A program made the translations under genes and the position numbers. DNA of 64,000 nucleotides from Pachyseris speciosa. Its lineage: Eukaryota; Cnidaria; Anthozoa; Scleractinia; Pachyseridae. The DNA lies in contig JAEMWC010001101.1 of NCBI GenBank assembly GCA_016490735.1, positions 90,001-154,000 of the forward strand. The letters run 5' to 3'. Positions 32,481 to 44,713 of the stretch are shown piece after piece (position 1 is the first letter of the stretch; each line of letters opens with the position of its first letter). The notes under the pieces were generated by a model. The model ran no database searches, had not been told where the DNA came from, and worked only from the letters and a program-made list of their open reading frames with translations.

Positions 32481-34102
32481 ATGTCAACTGCTGAGAATAA
32501 TTCTCAACCCATTACGAGTGCTGATAATTCGTGGAGTGATTTGAGTGCTGATCTTAGGATGTTAAATGCGGTTGCTGATGCAGCGGAGGCACTTATTAAT
32601 GATTCAGTGAGTTCTCCGCCTTGTGAGCCTGCGGATTGCGGTGGTCCTGGTACTTCTAGTGATGCTGCCCCTCCTACACGGTATGGCCGTTTGCATGCGA
32701 ATTTTACTACCTTGGAGCATGAACCAGATCGTCCTTGCTCGGCCTATTTTCGCACAGATGATTTTATTTCTACGAAGGATATTTTTGAGGCTTTAAACCG
32801 CGATGTGGCATCTCTTCGCAGTTTGTCCGCTGTATTCAGCGGAAACCTAATCGCGAGGTTCAACTTACCTTCTCTTCTCGCCGGATCAAGGATCGTTTTT
32901 TGGAGTTAACTACCTTCCGGATTAGCCGTAAATCCTATTATGTTCATTCTGCTGCTCGCCCCCTCACTTACCTGACGATATATGATGCACCTCACGAGCT
33001 CCCGGATTCTGCAATTATGGATCGGATCTCTGGTTATTGCAAAGTGATTTATCATCGTCGGGGTATGTGGTTTGATTACCCTGACGTTTTCAATGGTCTT
33101 CGTCATTATCAGGTGGAGCTTATTAGACCGGTTCCCTGTTTTATGCGTTTTGGCAGGTTTCTGGTCCGTTTCCATCATGATAAACAGCCTAAGACTTGCC
33201 GTAACTGTAATTCGCGAGAGCATCTTTCTAAGGATTGTCAGGAGATCATGTGTTTTAATTGTGAGCAGCTTGGTCACCTCGCTAAAGCTTGTGCTTCAGC
33301 TTAGGTCTGCTCTATTTGCATTTCCCAACATTATATGGCTATTGATTGCCCTCATTCTTGGTCTAAGAGGCGTTTTCGCGATCGCCCTGTGTCTGATAGT
33401 GATGATAGTGACAATGATGATCACCCTTCGGATAAGGATTATCCTGGTTTTGAGGATGATGCAGATGACAACATTTCGTCCTCTGATGTTGATGATGGTG
33501 CCGATATTGATGATGATGATGATATGGAGACCGCTGATGAGGATCATCAGCCTGATGTTGCCCCTGTTTCAGTGGCTTCGTCCGTGTCTTCAACTTTACC
33601 TACTGCCTCGAAGCCTTTATCCGTTTCTTCAGCTGTTTCTACGTGCGCTACACAGTCATCCCCTGTTGTTTTTGCTGTTGCATCTCCTGCTTCTTCTCAG
33701 CCTCCTTCTCGCGATGGCGCTGGATTCACGCCTGTTTCTTCTCCAACGTTGACACTGGTTAACTCTCGTTCTTACAGTCAAGTTTTGTCTTCTCCGGATC
33801 CGGGCTCTCCGAGTGGTAGCCCTGCGCTTTTTTCCTCAAGAATTCCGACTCCTACTCCGACTCCTACTTCGACTCCTTCTCCTCGATCTCAGCGTCCGCC
33901 TCCTTCGGTTTCTTCTGCTCGGCCTAGGCGCAAGGCTGCTGTCATTGCTGATCCTGCTCCGGTCCGGCAGCCGACTCGCCCTTCGAAAGTTGCTCGTCCA
34001 AAGATTTCTTCTCCTGGTTCTTCTGTCTCCTCGCCTGGTTCTCGTAAGCGTTCTTCTCCCATGGTTGATAATGTAATTGCGCGTAAATCGGCGCCATCCT
34101 AA
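32481..34102 (+). pseudogene. Tx1-type LINE ORF1, gag-like with CCHC knuckles
   Basis: Starts at ATG 32481 (MSTAENNSQPITSADNSWSD). A frameshift near 32835 moves the frame; from 32900 it reads LTTFRISRKSYYVHSAARPL and on to three zinc knuckles: CRNCNSREHLSKDC, CFNCEQLGHLAKAC and, after an in-frame TAG at 33302-33304, CSICISQHYMAIDC. The tail is acidic (Asp/Glu-rich, about 33390-33560) and then Ser/Pro/Thr-rich with a basic end. Such proteins coat LINE RNA and form the RNP. It overlaps nothing and ends just before the ORF2 ATG at 34105. Two lesions make it non-functional. Confidence 0.85.
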
Positions 34103-34104
34103 TT

Positions 34105-37100
34105 ATGAAGTTACTTTCTATCAATTCTCGCGGGTTTGATTCCCGTAAGCGTTCCTTAATTTTTGATTATTTTAAGGGTTTTGATTTCCTTTTTTTGCAA
34201 GAATCTCAAATTTCCAGTTCTGATCATATTGCTGCCCTGTCTGCCCGGTGGCCTGGTCCCAGTTTTTGGTCCCCAGCCATTGGCAGGCAGGGGGGTGTGG
34301 CAATTTTTGTTTCGGATTCTTTTGATGGCACTGTTTTATCATGGCGTAGGGATTCTGATGGTCGCGTTGTTAGCGTATTAGCTGCTTGTAATGAGTTTAG
34401 AATTAATTTTGTCAATATTTACGCTCCGGTTAACTTAACTGAGCGTTAAGTGTTTTTTGAAGATCTTCATGGTTTTTTTCTCCCGGCTGATGCTATTATC
34501 TTAGGTGGTGATTTCAACTGTTACGAGAGTGAGCTTGACAAGCTCGGTGGGAATGTTTCGATTGCTAATTATTTAACTGATTTTCGCTCTGCCTTTAGAC
34601 TTTCTGACGCTTGGCGTAAACTCCACCCCAGATTGCGGCAATGTTCTTGGTTTAATTCTGATTTTTCGATTGGCAGTCGCCTTGATAAGATTTTCGTTTC
34701 TTCTAATCTTTCTTCCTCTATTCAGTCGTGCGATATTCTCCCGTGTTGTTTTTCGGATCACGATTTTGTTAGTTTGCGCGTTTGTTTGAATACTAATTTT
34801 CCACGTGGCCCCGGTCTGTGGAAGTTTAATAATTCTTTGCTTTCTGATTCGGATTTTATTTCTTTGACATCTGATCGAATTTCTGATATTTCTACTTGTA
34901 TTGACAGTTTTTCCGCTGTTAGGGATTGGTGGGATTTTTTGAAGCGTTCTTTGCGTGCTGAAATTATTTCTTTTGCCAAGGCGAAGCGCAGGGATTTACA
35001 ACGCGAGCGTGTCAGGCTCACTAATTGTTTAATTTGTTATAAGCAGCGCCTTTGTCAGGGGGACAATTCTGTTATTCCACTAATTGCCTCCCTGGAGTCT
35101 CGGCTCAAAGCGCTTACCTTGAGGGATCTTGAGGGTGCCAAAATTCGTAGTCGCGTTCAGTGGATTGAAGAAGGTGAGAGACCGTCGCGTTTTTTCTTTA
35201 AGTTAGAGCGCGAGCGCATAGAGCACCATTCTTTGACTTCTATTTTAAATGCAGATGGAGTCGAGGTTTTCGCCCGTGAGGGAATTGAACAAGCGCACGT
35301 GCTTTTTTATACTGAATTGTTTTCCCCTGAGACTATTGATTCTGATTGTAAACAACAGCTTTTGCAGGGCTTTTCTCGTTCGCTTTCTGGAATTGATCGC
35401 GATTTCTGTGATGAGGTTATTTCTTTGCGTGAGCTTACCGAGTCTGTTAATTCTTGGCAAGTCTCCGGGCCCTGATGGTTTTACTGTTGAGTTTTATAGA
35501 GAATTTTGGCACCTTCTGGGCCCGGGGCTTCTGGGTCCCTTGCTTTTGCAAGTTTCTTTAAATAGTCTTAATGACAGTACTTTGGCTGACTCTATGAAAG
35601 GAAGTGCTACACGTCTGATTTTCAAGAAGCGAGGTGACAGGAAGAATTTGAAGAATTGGCGTCCTATCAGTCTGCTCAATGTAGATTACAAGATTATTTC
35701 TAAGGTGATCACTTCTCGTCTTTCTCGCGTTTTAGGGTCTGTTGTCGAGCCGGATCAAACTTGTTCTGTTCCGGGTCGATCGATCTCTTCCAATGTTGTT
35801 TTGTTGCGTGATGTTCTTGATTTCATTGAGCGGACTGATGAGACGGCAATTATTATCAGTCTAGATCAAGAGAAGGCTTTTGATCGCATTGATCGCTCTT
35901 TCTTAACTGACCTTCTCTGTCGCCTCGGCTTTGGTCCAATTTTTAGGAAATGGGTTCACACCTTTTATGACGGGGCTTATATGCAGATTCTTTTCAATTG
36001 ATGGCTGACCGAGAGGATTCCTTTGCGGCGGGGCGTGAGGCAGGGCGATCCTTTATCGCCCCTGCTTTATGTCTTGTGTGTCGAGGCTTTAGCCTGTCAA
36101 ATCCGCAATTGTCCGGAGATAAGGGGTTTTCTCTTGCTTGGCGCCAGGCCAAAGTTCGTTTATACGCTGATAACACTACCGCGCTTTTGAAGGATTTTAG
36201 ATCGTAAGTTAAACTTTTTGATGTCGTTTCTGTTTATGAGAAGGGTTCAGGTGCGAGGTTGAATAAATCTAAGACTGAGGCCATGTGGCTCGGGGCGTGG
36301 AGAGACCGCATGGACGAGCCACTTGGCCTTACGTGGGTTCGTAAGATGAAGGTTTTGGGGGTTGTTTTTGGCACGGTTCCTACAGAGATTGATAATTGGC
36401 AGCCGCGCTTGAATAAGCTTGAGAAATCCCTTAATCTTTGGAAATCTCGGTCGCTGTCTTTTGTTGGGAAGAGTCTGCTTATTAACGTTTTAGCTTTAAG
36501 TAAGTTGCTTTATTTCGGGAGGTTTCTTGTTTTGCCCGCGTGGGTGCTCGCGCGTGTTAACCAACTGATCTGGTATTTTCTTTGGGGCTCGCGTATTGAG
36601 ACCGTGAGCCGGAATACTTGTCTTTTACATCAGAGTGTTGGGGGTTTGGGTATTTGCAATTTGGCTTTGAAATGTGATGCCCTTCGCTTAAGCTGTATGA
36701 TTTCGACTGTTCGTTCCCCTGACGATTCTAGTTTTTTCCTGTGTCGATATTTTGTTGGCCGTCGCCTTTCATCCGCGCGGGCTGAGTGGGCTGGCTTGCG
36801 TGACTCTTCTATCCCTAACGCGAGCCTTCCCACTCCTTTCTATGATTCCTGTCTCCGTATACTTGATCAAGTTTCGTCTGTTGATGATTTAGTTTCTCGG
36901 AAGATTTATTTTTGTTTGCTTTCTCATCGTTCTTCTCCCCCTCTCGTCCCGTCCTTTTGGTCTTTGTTTCTCCCCCGCTCCTTCTCTCTCAGTGATCATT
37001 GGTCTCTTGTCCGTGATAATTTTTCTGAGAATTTCAAAAATGATCACCATGCGTGGGGTTAAAGTTCGTGATTCTTTGAAACGCTGCGGGTTATATTGAT

Positions 37101-37496
37101 TCTGATATTTGTGATCATTGTTTTTTGAATTGCCCTCGAGTTAAGAGAGTGTGGACTCATTTTCTACCGGCGCTTTCTCTTTTATTACGGTATGATTTTC
37201 GTGTTAATTGTTTGTTTGTCTTTTTCTTTTTGTGGCCCACGGTTTCTTTTAAGAGGGCCAGGGTTGCGCGTTTTCTTCTCAAGTCCGTCCTCTATGGCAT
37301 TTGGGTTTTTCGTAATAAAGCGACCTTTTACAATGGTAGAGAGGACCATAGGGCGCTTATTCGGTATATCTCGAATGATATTCGGAAGAGGATTTTACTT
37401 GATCACTTTCGTTTTTCTGAGTCTCGTTTTGCTGAGTTTTGGTTAATTGACGGCTTTTGTGCTTTAGAGGATGGGCATGTGAAGGTTACTATTTAG
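34105..37496 (+). pseudogene. Tx1-type LINE ORF2, endonuclease-RT, degenerate
   Basis: Starts at ATG 34105 (MKLLSINSRGFDSRKR). The endonuclease part shows FLQESQ, NIYAPVN, GGDFNC and SDHDFV, but an in-frame TAA at 34447-34449 interrupts it. A frameshift near 35455 precedes the RT: GKSPGPDGF, NWRPISLLN, SLDQEKAFDRIDR (motif A). A TGA at 36000-36002 follows, then GVRQGDPLSPLLY (motif B) in the same frame, then another frameshift, and LYADNTT at motif C, where the second Asp of YADD has become Asn. The C-terminal part (36259-37062 and 37125-37496) keeps LNKSKTEAMWLG, LGVVFG and a WVFRNKATFYNGREDHRALI block shared with the copy at 63694-64000. Dead enzyme. Confidence 0.9.
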
Positions 37497-37710
37497 TCCC
37501 TTTTAGTCTTGTTTTATCTGTAGGCTGTTCGTAGTCTAGGGAATCAAAGGCCCTTTGTGAGGAATTTGTTTGGCCTCCGGCCTCAAGGACTTTATTTAGG
37601 GATTTTGCTTTTTCTATGCTTACTCCGGATGAACTTTGACTGAATTGTTGTACTTCTGAGTTTCGTGCGCCCAAGTTTGTATTATTTTTGTGTTGTATTT
37701 TAACAATAGG

Positions 37711-38304
37711 CTAGGGGCCGACTTATCTCTCCCTCACTGCCTACGGGTATCTGAAAGATGCAGCGAAGGACCAAGAACTCCAGGCCGGTATAAGCGACGC
37801 GCGGGTTGAAATCTCGGGCTTCATCGTGACGGTACGACGCTCAGGCAACGCGTCCAGAGGTACCACTACCGGTTTTTTTTTCTTGTCTGTTTGTTTTAAT
37901 TAACGTTGTCATTCGTTCCACTCTCCGTCTGGATTAATAATCTGGAAGAGATTGCATGACGAGGATTTGAATTTTGCTGCCAATGTAGCTTCAAGAGGAT
38001 TTTTTGTCTTAAAAACTTCAAGACAAAAGTTGCATGTTTTTGGTGTTGTCGGAGGGTGTTCGAAGCCAAATGTTTGGTTTGCAACAGAATAAACGGTCAT
38101 GTTACATGAAAATTGTGATTTTGGGGGTGGCAAAGTCTAAAGAACTCAGCATTTGGTTATCACATTGGCTCATTTCAACCACAGTCCGGAATTTGTGAAA
38201 GTTGAGGGTTTTCAAAGCATGCGTCCCTGAGGACGAATAAATTACAGAGCCAGACAGAAATGAGTTAATCGTGTACTGTATCTGAAGCTGAAGCTTTCAG
38301 GCGT
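37711..38304. repeat. Macrosatellite unit 3, right part
   Basis: The unit resumes after the LINE, beginning exactly with the GC-rich segment CTAGGGGCCGACTTATC, T-run at about 37874-37881, and continues to the next AACAGTGTAACGGG at 38305. Confidence 0.9.
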
Positions 38305-38476
38305 AACAGTGTAACGGGTGGTTACGTCTCTTCTTTTATTTAATTAACGTTGTCATTCGTCCACTCTCCGTCTGGTTTAAGAATCATTTTCAAAGTACTG
38401 TTGTTAGTCTGAACTTTTACATCATCGTACGGGCTCTCGTTCACTGCGTTCCTCTTCACAATAATTCTTGAGCATA

Positions 38477-38605
38477 CCAACGACATATGGAGACCGAACT
38501 TTTTCCGTTGCCGGTCCAAAACTGTGGAATGAACTACCATTATCTATTAGATGGTCAGAGGCTCTAACAATTTTTAAAGAAAGACTTGAAGACATATTTA
38601 TTTAA
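38477..38605 (+). pseudogene. LINE RT C-terminal remnant, unit 4
   Basis: Fourth copy of the plus-strand remnant with the GPKLWNELPLSIRW block. Confidence 0.8.
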
Positions 38606-39368
38606 GACTGCTTTAAGCTAACAATCATAGTTTAAATAGCCTTTTTAACAATTATTAGATTTCTTTTTATTAACCTGAAATTTCTTTAGTTATAAAGTAG
38701 ATATTGTAAAGAGCTATGAAGAAGTAGACAATTTAGTGCTATCTATATATCTGTCTGAATTCGGAAAAACGTGCCTCCAGAAATTTGGAGCCATTTGACC
38801 GAAATAGGTCCAAAACTGGCGTTGTTTGGAACCGAATTGCCCGGCAAGGAGGGAATAAGGGAGTGAGGTAGGAGAACGGTCTTCTAGTCTTTATAGTTTT
38901 TGAACGACAAAAAACAGTGCACCAGTGAAGGCCACTTTAGTGCAGGTACCTTTTGTCAAATCCAGTTAGATATAAATGCTTATTATTATCATCACTTTGT
39001 CTGCCGTTGTGGCGCATTTTTGGGGCTATAATAAAGAATTTGTCGGGCTAAAATGTATAAACCCGCTGAAATAAACCAGTCAAAAGTGTGAATCAAGTTA
39101 TGGTACGATTTAAGCAGCCAATAGAAATTGAGAAGCCATTAAAATGTTGGCGCCGTTTTGTTGCAGCGTTGCACACTCAGTTCATCAAATTATTGCAAAC
39201 TGTCACTTAAGCAATTGCACAATTACATTCAACGCATAGAAATAAGTTAATCGATTTTTTTCTTTCATGTCTTTTACAATTCTTCACATTGAACTAATAT
39301 GGGAAGAGTTTGTAATTTTTAGCCAGCTTCGCTCGATAGTGTATTTTCTTTGTGGGAAAATAAAAGCG

Positions 39369-39399
<31 letters not shown>

Positions 39400-39402
39400 G
39401 AA

Positions 39403-39800
39403 AATCTTTATTTAAACACGGTAAGATTCATCAGGTGAATTACAATTTAAAATACAATTACATAATTATTCCTAATAACAATAAACGTACGCTTAAAAAG
39501 TCTCTACAGTAAAATACAATTCTAAACTAAACCTGTTTTCCATGAATGCCGTGTATTTAACTTAATTATATTTAACTAAAATGAAGGTTTAATAATTGCT
39601 TATTAAGATCTAGAGATTTTACTTATCTTAGATTGCAGGGTAGACTGTTCCAGAGAGTTGCACCTCTATAGCTAAAGCTCTTTTTTAGGTAGTTGGTTCT
39701 GGGTAAAGGGACATTTAATTTATTTGTAGAGTCTCTTAAGACATATCCTGACGTACTGCGCTCAGTGAACATAGTAGATTAAGTAGTCAGGAGCGAGATC
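39403..39800 (-). mobile_element. Minus-strand LINE 3' end fragment, unit 4
   Basis: Same fragment as in units 1 and 2. The PLPRTNY block is still readable on the minus strand at about 39590-39770, with a substitution near 39630. Confidence 0.8.
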
Positions 39801-39886
39801 ATTGTAAACGCTAGCTGTTTAGTTGTCAAGTTTGTTTTTTCAGTTTTTATTTTCTCAATGCCCTGCAAAGTGATAATAATAGTAAC

Positions 39887-40005
39887 AGAGCTTATGTTCT
39901 TGGGCATAACTATGTTTTGGGCCCTTCGCAGAGCTCATTTTAGCGAGGGCTGAAATGAGTCTGAGTTAAGCCCAAAACATATTTATGACCACAAACATTA
40001 ACTCT
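39887..40005. mobile_element. Fold-back MITE, unit 4
   Basis: Outer arms are intact; 14 bp of the inner hairpin (CCCGAGCCGCAAGG) are missing. Confidence 0.72.
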
Positions 40006-40077
40006 TTTGTTTTGATTATTATTATTGTTACTATTATCATTATTTTTATTATTTTTATTATTATTATTATTATTATT

Positions 40078-40110
<33 letters not shown>

Positions 40111-40310
40111 GCTGTTAAACAGTGTAACGGGTGGTTACGTCGCTACTTTTATCAAATTGTTATTTTTAGCAAATGCGCATGCGTAACCTCCGTGTACGCA
40201 GTTGCGTACCACATGGAGAACTCAATGAATACATCGTGGTATAAATATCGATAAATCTTATATATAGGCGTGGAGCGGAGCGGAACACAGCTGCGAGTAA
40301 GAAAGGGATT

Positions 40311-40320
<10 letters not shown>

Positions 40321-40348
<28 letters not shown>

Positions 40349-40498
40349 ACTGCCTACGGGTATCTGAAAGATGCAGCGAAGGACCAAGAACTCCAGGCCG
40401 GTATAAGCGACGCGCGGGTTGAAATCTCGGGCTTCATCGTGACGGTACGACGCTCAGGCAACGCGTCCAGAGGTACCACTACCGGTTTTTTTTTTTTC
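40321..40498 (+). other. GC-rich conserved segment with T-run, unit 4
   Basis: Copy of the segment described at 27875, here with about 11 T at the end, and the TATA-like stretch upstream at about 40240-40266. Confidence 0.4.
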
Positions 40499-40928
40499 TT
40501 GTCTGTTTGTTTTAATTAACGTTGTCATTCGTTCCACTCTCCGTCTGGATTAATAATCTGGAAGAGATTGCAAGACAAGGATTTGAAGTTTGCTGCCAAT
40601 GTAGACTTTTAGCTTCAAGAGGATTTTTTGTCTTAAAAACTTCAAGACAAAAGTTGCATGTTTTTGGTGTTGTCGGAGGGTGTTCGAAGCCAAATGTTTG
40701 GTTTGCAACAGAATAAACGGTCATGTTACATGAAAATTGTGATTTTGGGGGTGGCAAAGTCTAAAGAACTCAGCATTTGGCTATCACATTGGCTCATTTC
40801 AACCACAGTCCGGAATTTGTGAAAGTTGAGGGTTTTCAAAGCATGCGTCCCTGAGGACGAATAAATTACAGAGCCAGACAGAAATGAGTTAATCGTGTAC
40901 TGTATCTGAAGCTGAAGCTTTCAGGCGT

Positions 40929-42265
40929 AACAGTGTAACGGGTGGTTACGTCTCTTCTTTTATTTAATTAACGTTGTCATTCGTCCACTCTCCGTCTGGT
41001 TTAAGAGTCATTTTCAAAGTACTGTTGTTAGTCTGAACTTTTACATCATCGTACGGGCTCTCGTTCACTGCGTTCCTCTTCACAATAATTCGTCAGCATA
41101 CCAACGAGATATGGAAAGACTTGAAGACATATTTATTTAAGACTGCTTTAAGCTAACAATAATAGTTTAAATAGCCTTTTTAACAATTATTAGATTTCTT
41201 TTTATTAACCTGAAATTTCTTTAGTTATAAAGTAGATATTGTAAAGAGCTATGAAGAAGTAGACAATTTAGTGCTATCTATATATCTGTCTGAATTCGGA
41301 AAAACGTGCCTATAGAAATTTGGAGCCATTTGACCGAAATAGGTCCAAAACTGGCGTTGTTTGGAACCGAATTGCCCGGCAATCCCACCAAGGAGGGAAT
41401 AAGGGAGTGAGGTAGGAGAACGGACGGAGGAGAAGAGAGAAAAGCACTAATCACTCTTCTAGTCTTTATAGTTTTTGAACGACGAAAAACAGTGCACCAG
41501 TGAAGGCCACTTTAGTAGAGGTACCTTTTGTCAAATAAATGCTTATTATTATCATCACTTTGTCGGCCGTTGTGGCGCATTTTTGGGGCTATAATAAAGA
41601 ATTTGGCGGGCTAAAATGTATAAACCCGCTGAAATAAATCAGTCAAAAGTGTGAATCAAGTTATGGTACGATTTAAGCAGCCAATAGAAATTGAGAAGCC
41701 ATTAAAATGTTCGCGCCGTTTTGTTGCAGCGTTGCACACTCAGTTCAACAAATTATTGCAAACTGTCACTTTAGCAATTGCACAATTACATTCAACGCAT
41801 AGAAATAAGTTAATCGATTTTTTTCTTTCATGTCTTTTACAATTCTTCACACTGAACTAATATGGGAAGAGTTTGTAATTTTTAGCCAGCTTCACTCGAT
41901 AGTGTATTTTCTTTGTGGGAAAATAAAAGCGATTCAATCAATCAATCAATCAATCAATGAAAATCTTTAGTTAAAGACTGTAAGATTCATCAGGTGAATT
42001 ACAATTGAAAATACAATTACATAATTATTCCTAATAACAATAAACGTACGCTTAAAAAGTCTCTACAGTAAAATACAATTCTAAACTAAACCTGTTTTCC
42101 ATGAATGCCGTGTATTTAACTTAATTATATTTAACTAAAATGAAGGTTTAATAATTGCTTATTAAGATCTAGAGATTTTGCTTGTCTTAGATTGCAGGGT
42201 AGACTGTTCCAGAGAGTTGCACCTCTATAGTTAAAGCTACTTTTTAGGTAGTTGGTTTAGGTAGT
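40929..42265. repeat. Macrosatellite unit 5, left part
   Basis: Unit 5 has an internal deletion near 41115 that removes most of the plus-strand LINE remnant (only ERLEDIFI-like codons up to 41140 remain). It carries the same 28-bp GACGGAGGAGAAGAGAG insertion as unit 3 and the minus-strand LINE fragment from about 41965 up to 42265, where unrelated DNA begins. Confidence 0.9.
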
Positions 42266-42299
42266 TGGTTCTTAGCGACGAGCCGCTTCTTGCATTACC

Positions 42300-42482
42300 C
42301 GTTTTTTTTTTTCTCGTCGTTTCGTCCGTCACTTGCCCCGTACCCCTCTCGGCCAGAGGAAGAAACAATGACAAGGAAATAAATAAAGTGTTTACTCTCC
42401 GGTGACAGGACTTGGAACGCGCGACCCTCAGATCTTATCGCCCATAGTTTGTACCTTATCCGATTGCTCCACTTGCTCATCA
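42300..42482 (-). mobile_element. tRNA-derived SINE-like element
   Basis: On the minus strand the sequence starts with a tRNA-like head: A-box-like TGGAGCAATCGG and B-box-like GCGTTCCAAGTCC about 50 bp apart. An unrelated body of about 90 bp and an A-run (T-run at 42303-42312 on the plus strand) follow. This is the standard SINE plan. Both boxes deviate from consensus, so it may be an old copy. Confidence 0.5.
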
Positions 42483-43865
42483 GTTACCTTCATTAGAGAA
42501 TTTTGTAATAATTAAGGTGAGTGGTCACCAAAGTCACGAATCGTTAAAGCCTTTGCAAAAGAAATGTTTAGCCGGAATTGAATTACTTCAATATACATTT
42601 CATAGCAAAGGAATTTAATTGAAAGCGTTTCTTTTGATCGGTTTTCAGGAACATATTGAAAAGGTTTAACTGAATCGCAAGAAAAATTAAGTTATAGCTT
42701 GATAAACCAAACCGCACAAAACACGCAAAGAATATTAAAGATCTTCAAAAATAGTCTGTTTAACGCCGAATACACGTTAGACAGATGGATAACATTTTTT
42801 ACCTGTTATATTCTTCAGGTGTAACAATTCGTTACGAGTTAGCTAAATTTTATACTTTCATGCGTAGCTAAACCGCAAACAGCTGATTAAATATTCAAAA
42901 CGAGTTATTTTTGGACGTGTTAAAATTAGCCTAACCTCCAACATCTCATTAAATTTTTCAGTGAATTTTGTTGGGTGCATAAAAATTTGTATCTCGCTTT
43001 ATACTTATCGCTTTACAATAATCATTTTATATCTTTGTGCTAGTCCAATTCCGAAACCATTTTTGCGTTGACCGTAAAATAAAACTGCCATTTCTCTACG
43101 AGTGAATAGCAATTTTAGCATACGACGACGGCCTTAAATGCGTTTCCGGTATACAGGTTGGTATACAACTTTACCCGAACTTGAAAAGTATCATACTCAC
43201 GTTGTATTAACTTTTACACCACAAGAGAGAGCAAACTATTGTGTATTTCAAGATTGAACTGTTCGCTATTGTTAAGAAAAAGAAGGGGCCGTAGAATACG
43301 AAGCGATGTTTCGTGTTAGTTCACGGTCGACTAATTCACGCAAATTGAAAGGCTCTTGAACAAAAATATTTATTTAGGGGTCAGAGTAAGAAATCGCGAA
43401 AGCCTTTCTAAAAGAAATGTTTAGTCAGAATTGGATTCCTCCAACGTACCTCTTATAGGAACCGAATTTATTAGAGCGTTTCCTGACCCGGTTTTTGATG
43501 CTAAACAAGTATTGACCGAATGGTAGACTAAGTACTAGTGATGGTGCAATACCGGAAGTCAAACCAACAACGCGTGTAGCTTTTCTTTTTCGGTTATCTT
43601 CGAGAAACTGGTCACCGGATCTAAGACGCCGGTTTATACCAAACTCTTCGCTTTCTTTCAAATTTTTAAATCGAAGTGCCAGTGTTTTGTCAAGCTTAAT
43701 CGGAAGTTGGCGTTGGTATTTCGAGTAGTGACTATCCATAGAATCGGTTCACCTTTTTTCCCTGTTAAATTGCAAAACCAGCTTACAATTTAAGCGATGA
43801 CAAAAGGAAAAGAAAATCAAGTGAAAAGGAATAGAAAAAAAAAACAGATCAAAGAAAAAAAACTT

Positions 43866-43942
43866 GATGACGTGGGGAATTGAACCACGGGCCGCACTGC
43901 TACAGTACGAAGCGAACGCACTAAACCACTAACTCATGATCA
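43866..43942 (-). tRNA. tRNA-like sequence or tRNA pseudogene
   Basis: Minus strand: acceptor-like 5' GATCATG pairs at six of seven positions with CGTCATC near the 3' end. A-box-like TTAGTGGTTTAGTG and a perfect-consensus B box GGTTCAATTCC follow, with a run of eight T just downstream, a Pol III terminator. The anticodon loop could read CTTCGTA (Arg-TCG type), but the anticodon and T stems have mismatches, so I favour a pseudogene or a SINE head. Confidence 0.4.
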
Positions 43943-44269
43943 GTAAACATTCCGTATATAGCACATTGAAATTTAAACGTCTTTATCATTCGGAGTCACG
44001 AATCGTCTGTCATGCAATTACGATCGAATTACGATCGACTGGAACTATATCTGGCTCGGATGGTCAAAAAGGCCGCTAACAAATTCTTTGAGAATTTCTT
44101 GTTTATTTGTAGAGTCTCTTAAGACCTATCCTGACGTACTGCGCTCAGTGAACATAGTAGATTAAGTAGTCAGGAGCGAGATCATTGTAAACGCTCGCTG
44201 TTTTGTTGTCAAGTTTGTTTTTTCAGTTTTTATTTTCTCAATGCCCTGCAAAGTGATAATAATAGTAAC

Positions 44270-44387
44270 AGAGCTTATGTTCTTGGGTATAGCTATGTTT
44301 TGGGCCCTTCGCAGAGCTCATTTTAGCGAGGGCTGAAATGAGTCTGAGTTAAGCCCAAAACATATTTATGACCACAAACATTAACTC
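44270..44387. mobile_element. Fold-back MITE, unit 5
   Basis: Same outer arms; the inner hairpin is reduced as in unit 4. Confidence 0.72.
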
Positions 44388-44419
44388 TTTTGTTTTGATT
44401 ATTATTATTGTTACTATTA

Positions 44420-44454
<35 letters not shown>

Positions 44455-44675
44455 GTTGTTGTTGTTGTTGTTGTTGCTGTTAAACAGTGTAACGGGTGGT
44501 TACGTCGCTACTTTTATCAAATTGTTATTTTTAGCAAATGCGCATGCGTAACCTCCGTGTACACAGTTGCGTACCATATGGAGAACTCAATGAATACATC
44601 GTGGTATAAATATCGATAAATCTTATATATAGGCGTGGAGCGGAGCGGAACACAGCTGCGAGTAAGAAAGGGATT

Positions 44676-44685
<10 letters not shown>

Positions 44686-44713
<28 letters not shown>

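Larger units (their letters stand above)
32329..37708 (+). mobile_element. Tx1-type LINE, inserted in macrosatellite unit 3
   Basis: A 5.4-kb non-LTR retrotransposon with a 152-bp 5' UTR, ORF1 with CCHC zinc knuckles and ORF2 with endonuclease and RT. The RT style (SPGPDGF, FKKRGDRKNLKNWRPISLLN, GVRQGDPLSPLLY) is that of the Tx1/L1 group. The 3' end at about 37708 has no poly(A). On the left it joins the macrosatellite at the position of 29669 in unit 2; on the right it joins at CTAGGGGCCGAC, the position of about 30487. About 820 bp of unit are therefore missing. Both ORFs carry stops and frameshifts. A related 3' end is at 63436-64000 on the minus strand. Confidence 0.9.
38305..40928. repeat. 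Macrosatellite unit 4 (2624 bp)
   Basis: Complete unit with minor differences: a 9-bp loss near 38848, an extended TCAA run (39372-39402), a longer GTT repeat (40081-40113) and loss of part of the inner MITE hairpin. Confidence 0.92.
42266..44100. other. 1.8-kb unrelated segment interrupting unit 5
   Basis: Non-macrosatellite DNA between GTAGTTGGTTC (about 42270) and TTTATTTGTAGAGTCTC (about 44101), both within the minus-strand LINE fragment. It contains a tRNA-like SINE near its left end, a tRNA-like sequence near its right end, and AT-rich DNA between. A minus-strand ORF at 43425-43739 (104 residues, basic) has no domain I recognise; I do not call it a gene. Confidence 0.7.

Noticed and set aside
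33072..33752. 226-residue Leu/Ile-rich ORF over LINE ORF1
   Set aside because: It is a shadow frame of the acidic and Ser/Pro-rich tail of ORF1, which has the zinc knuckles.
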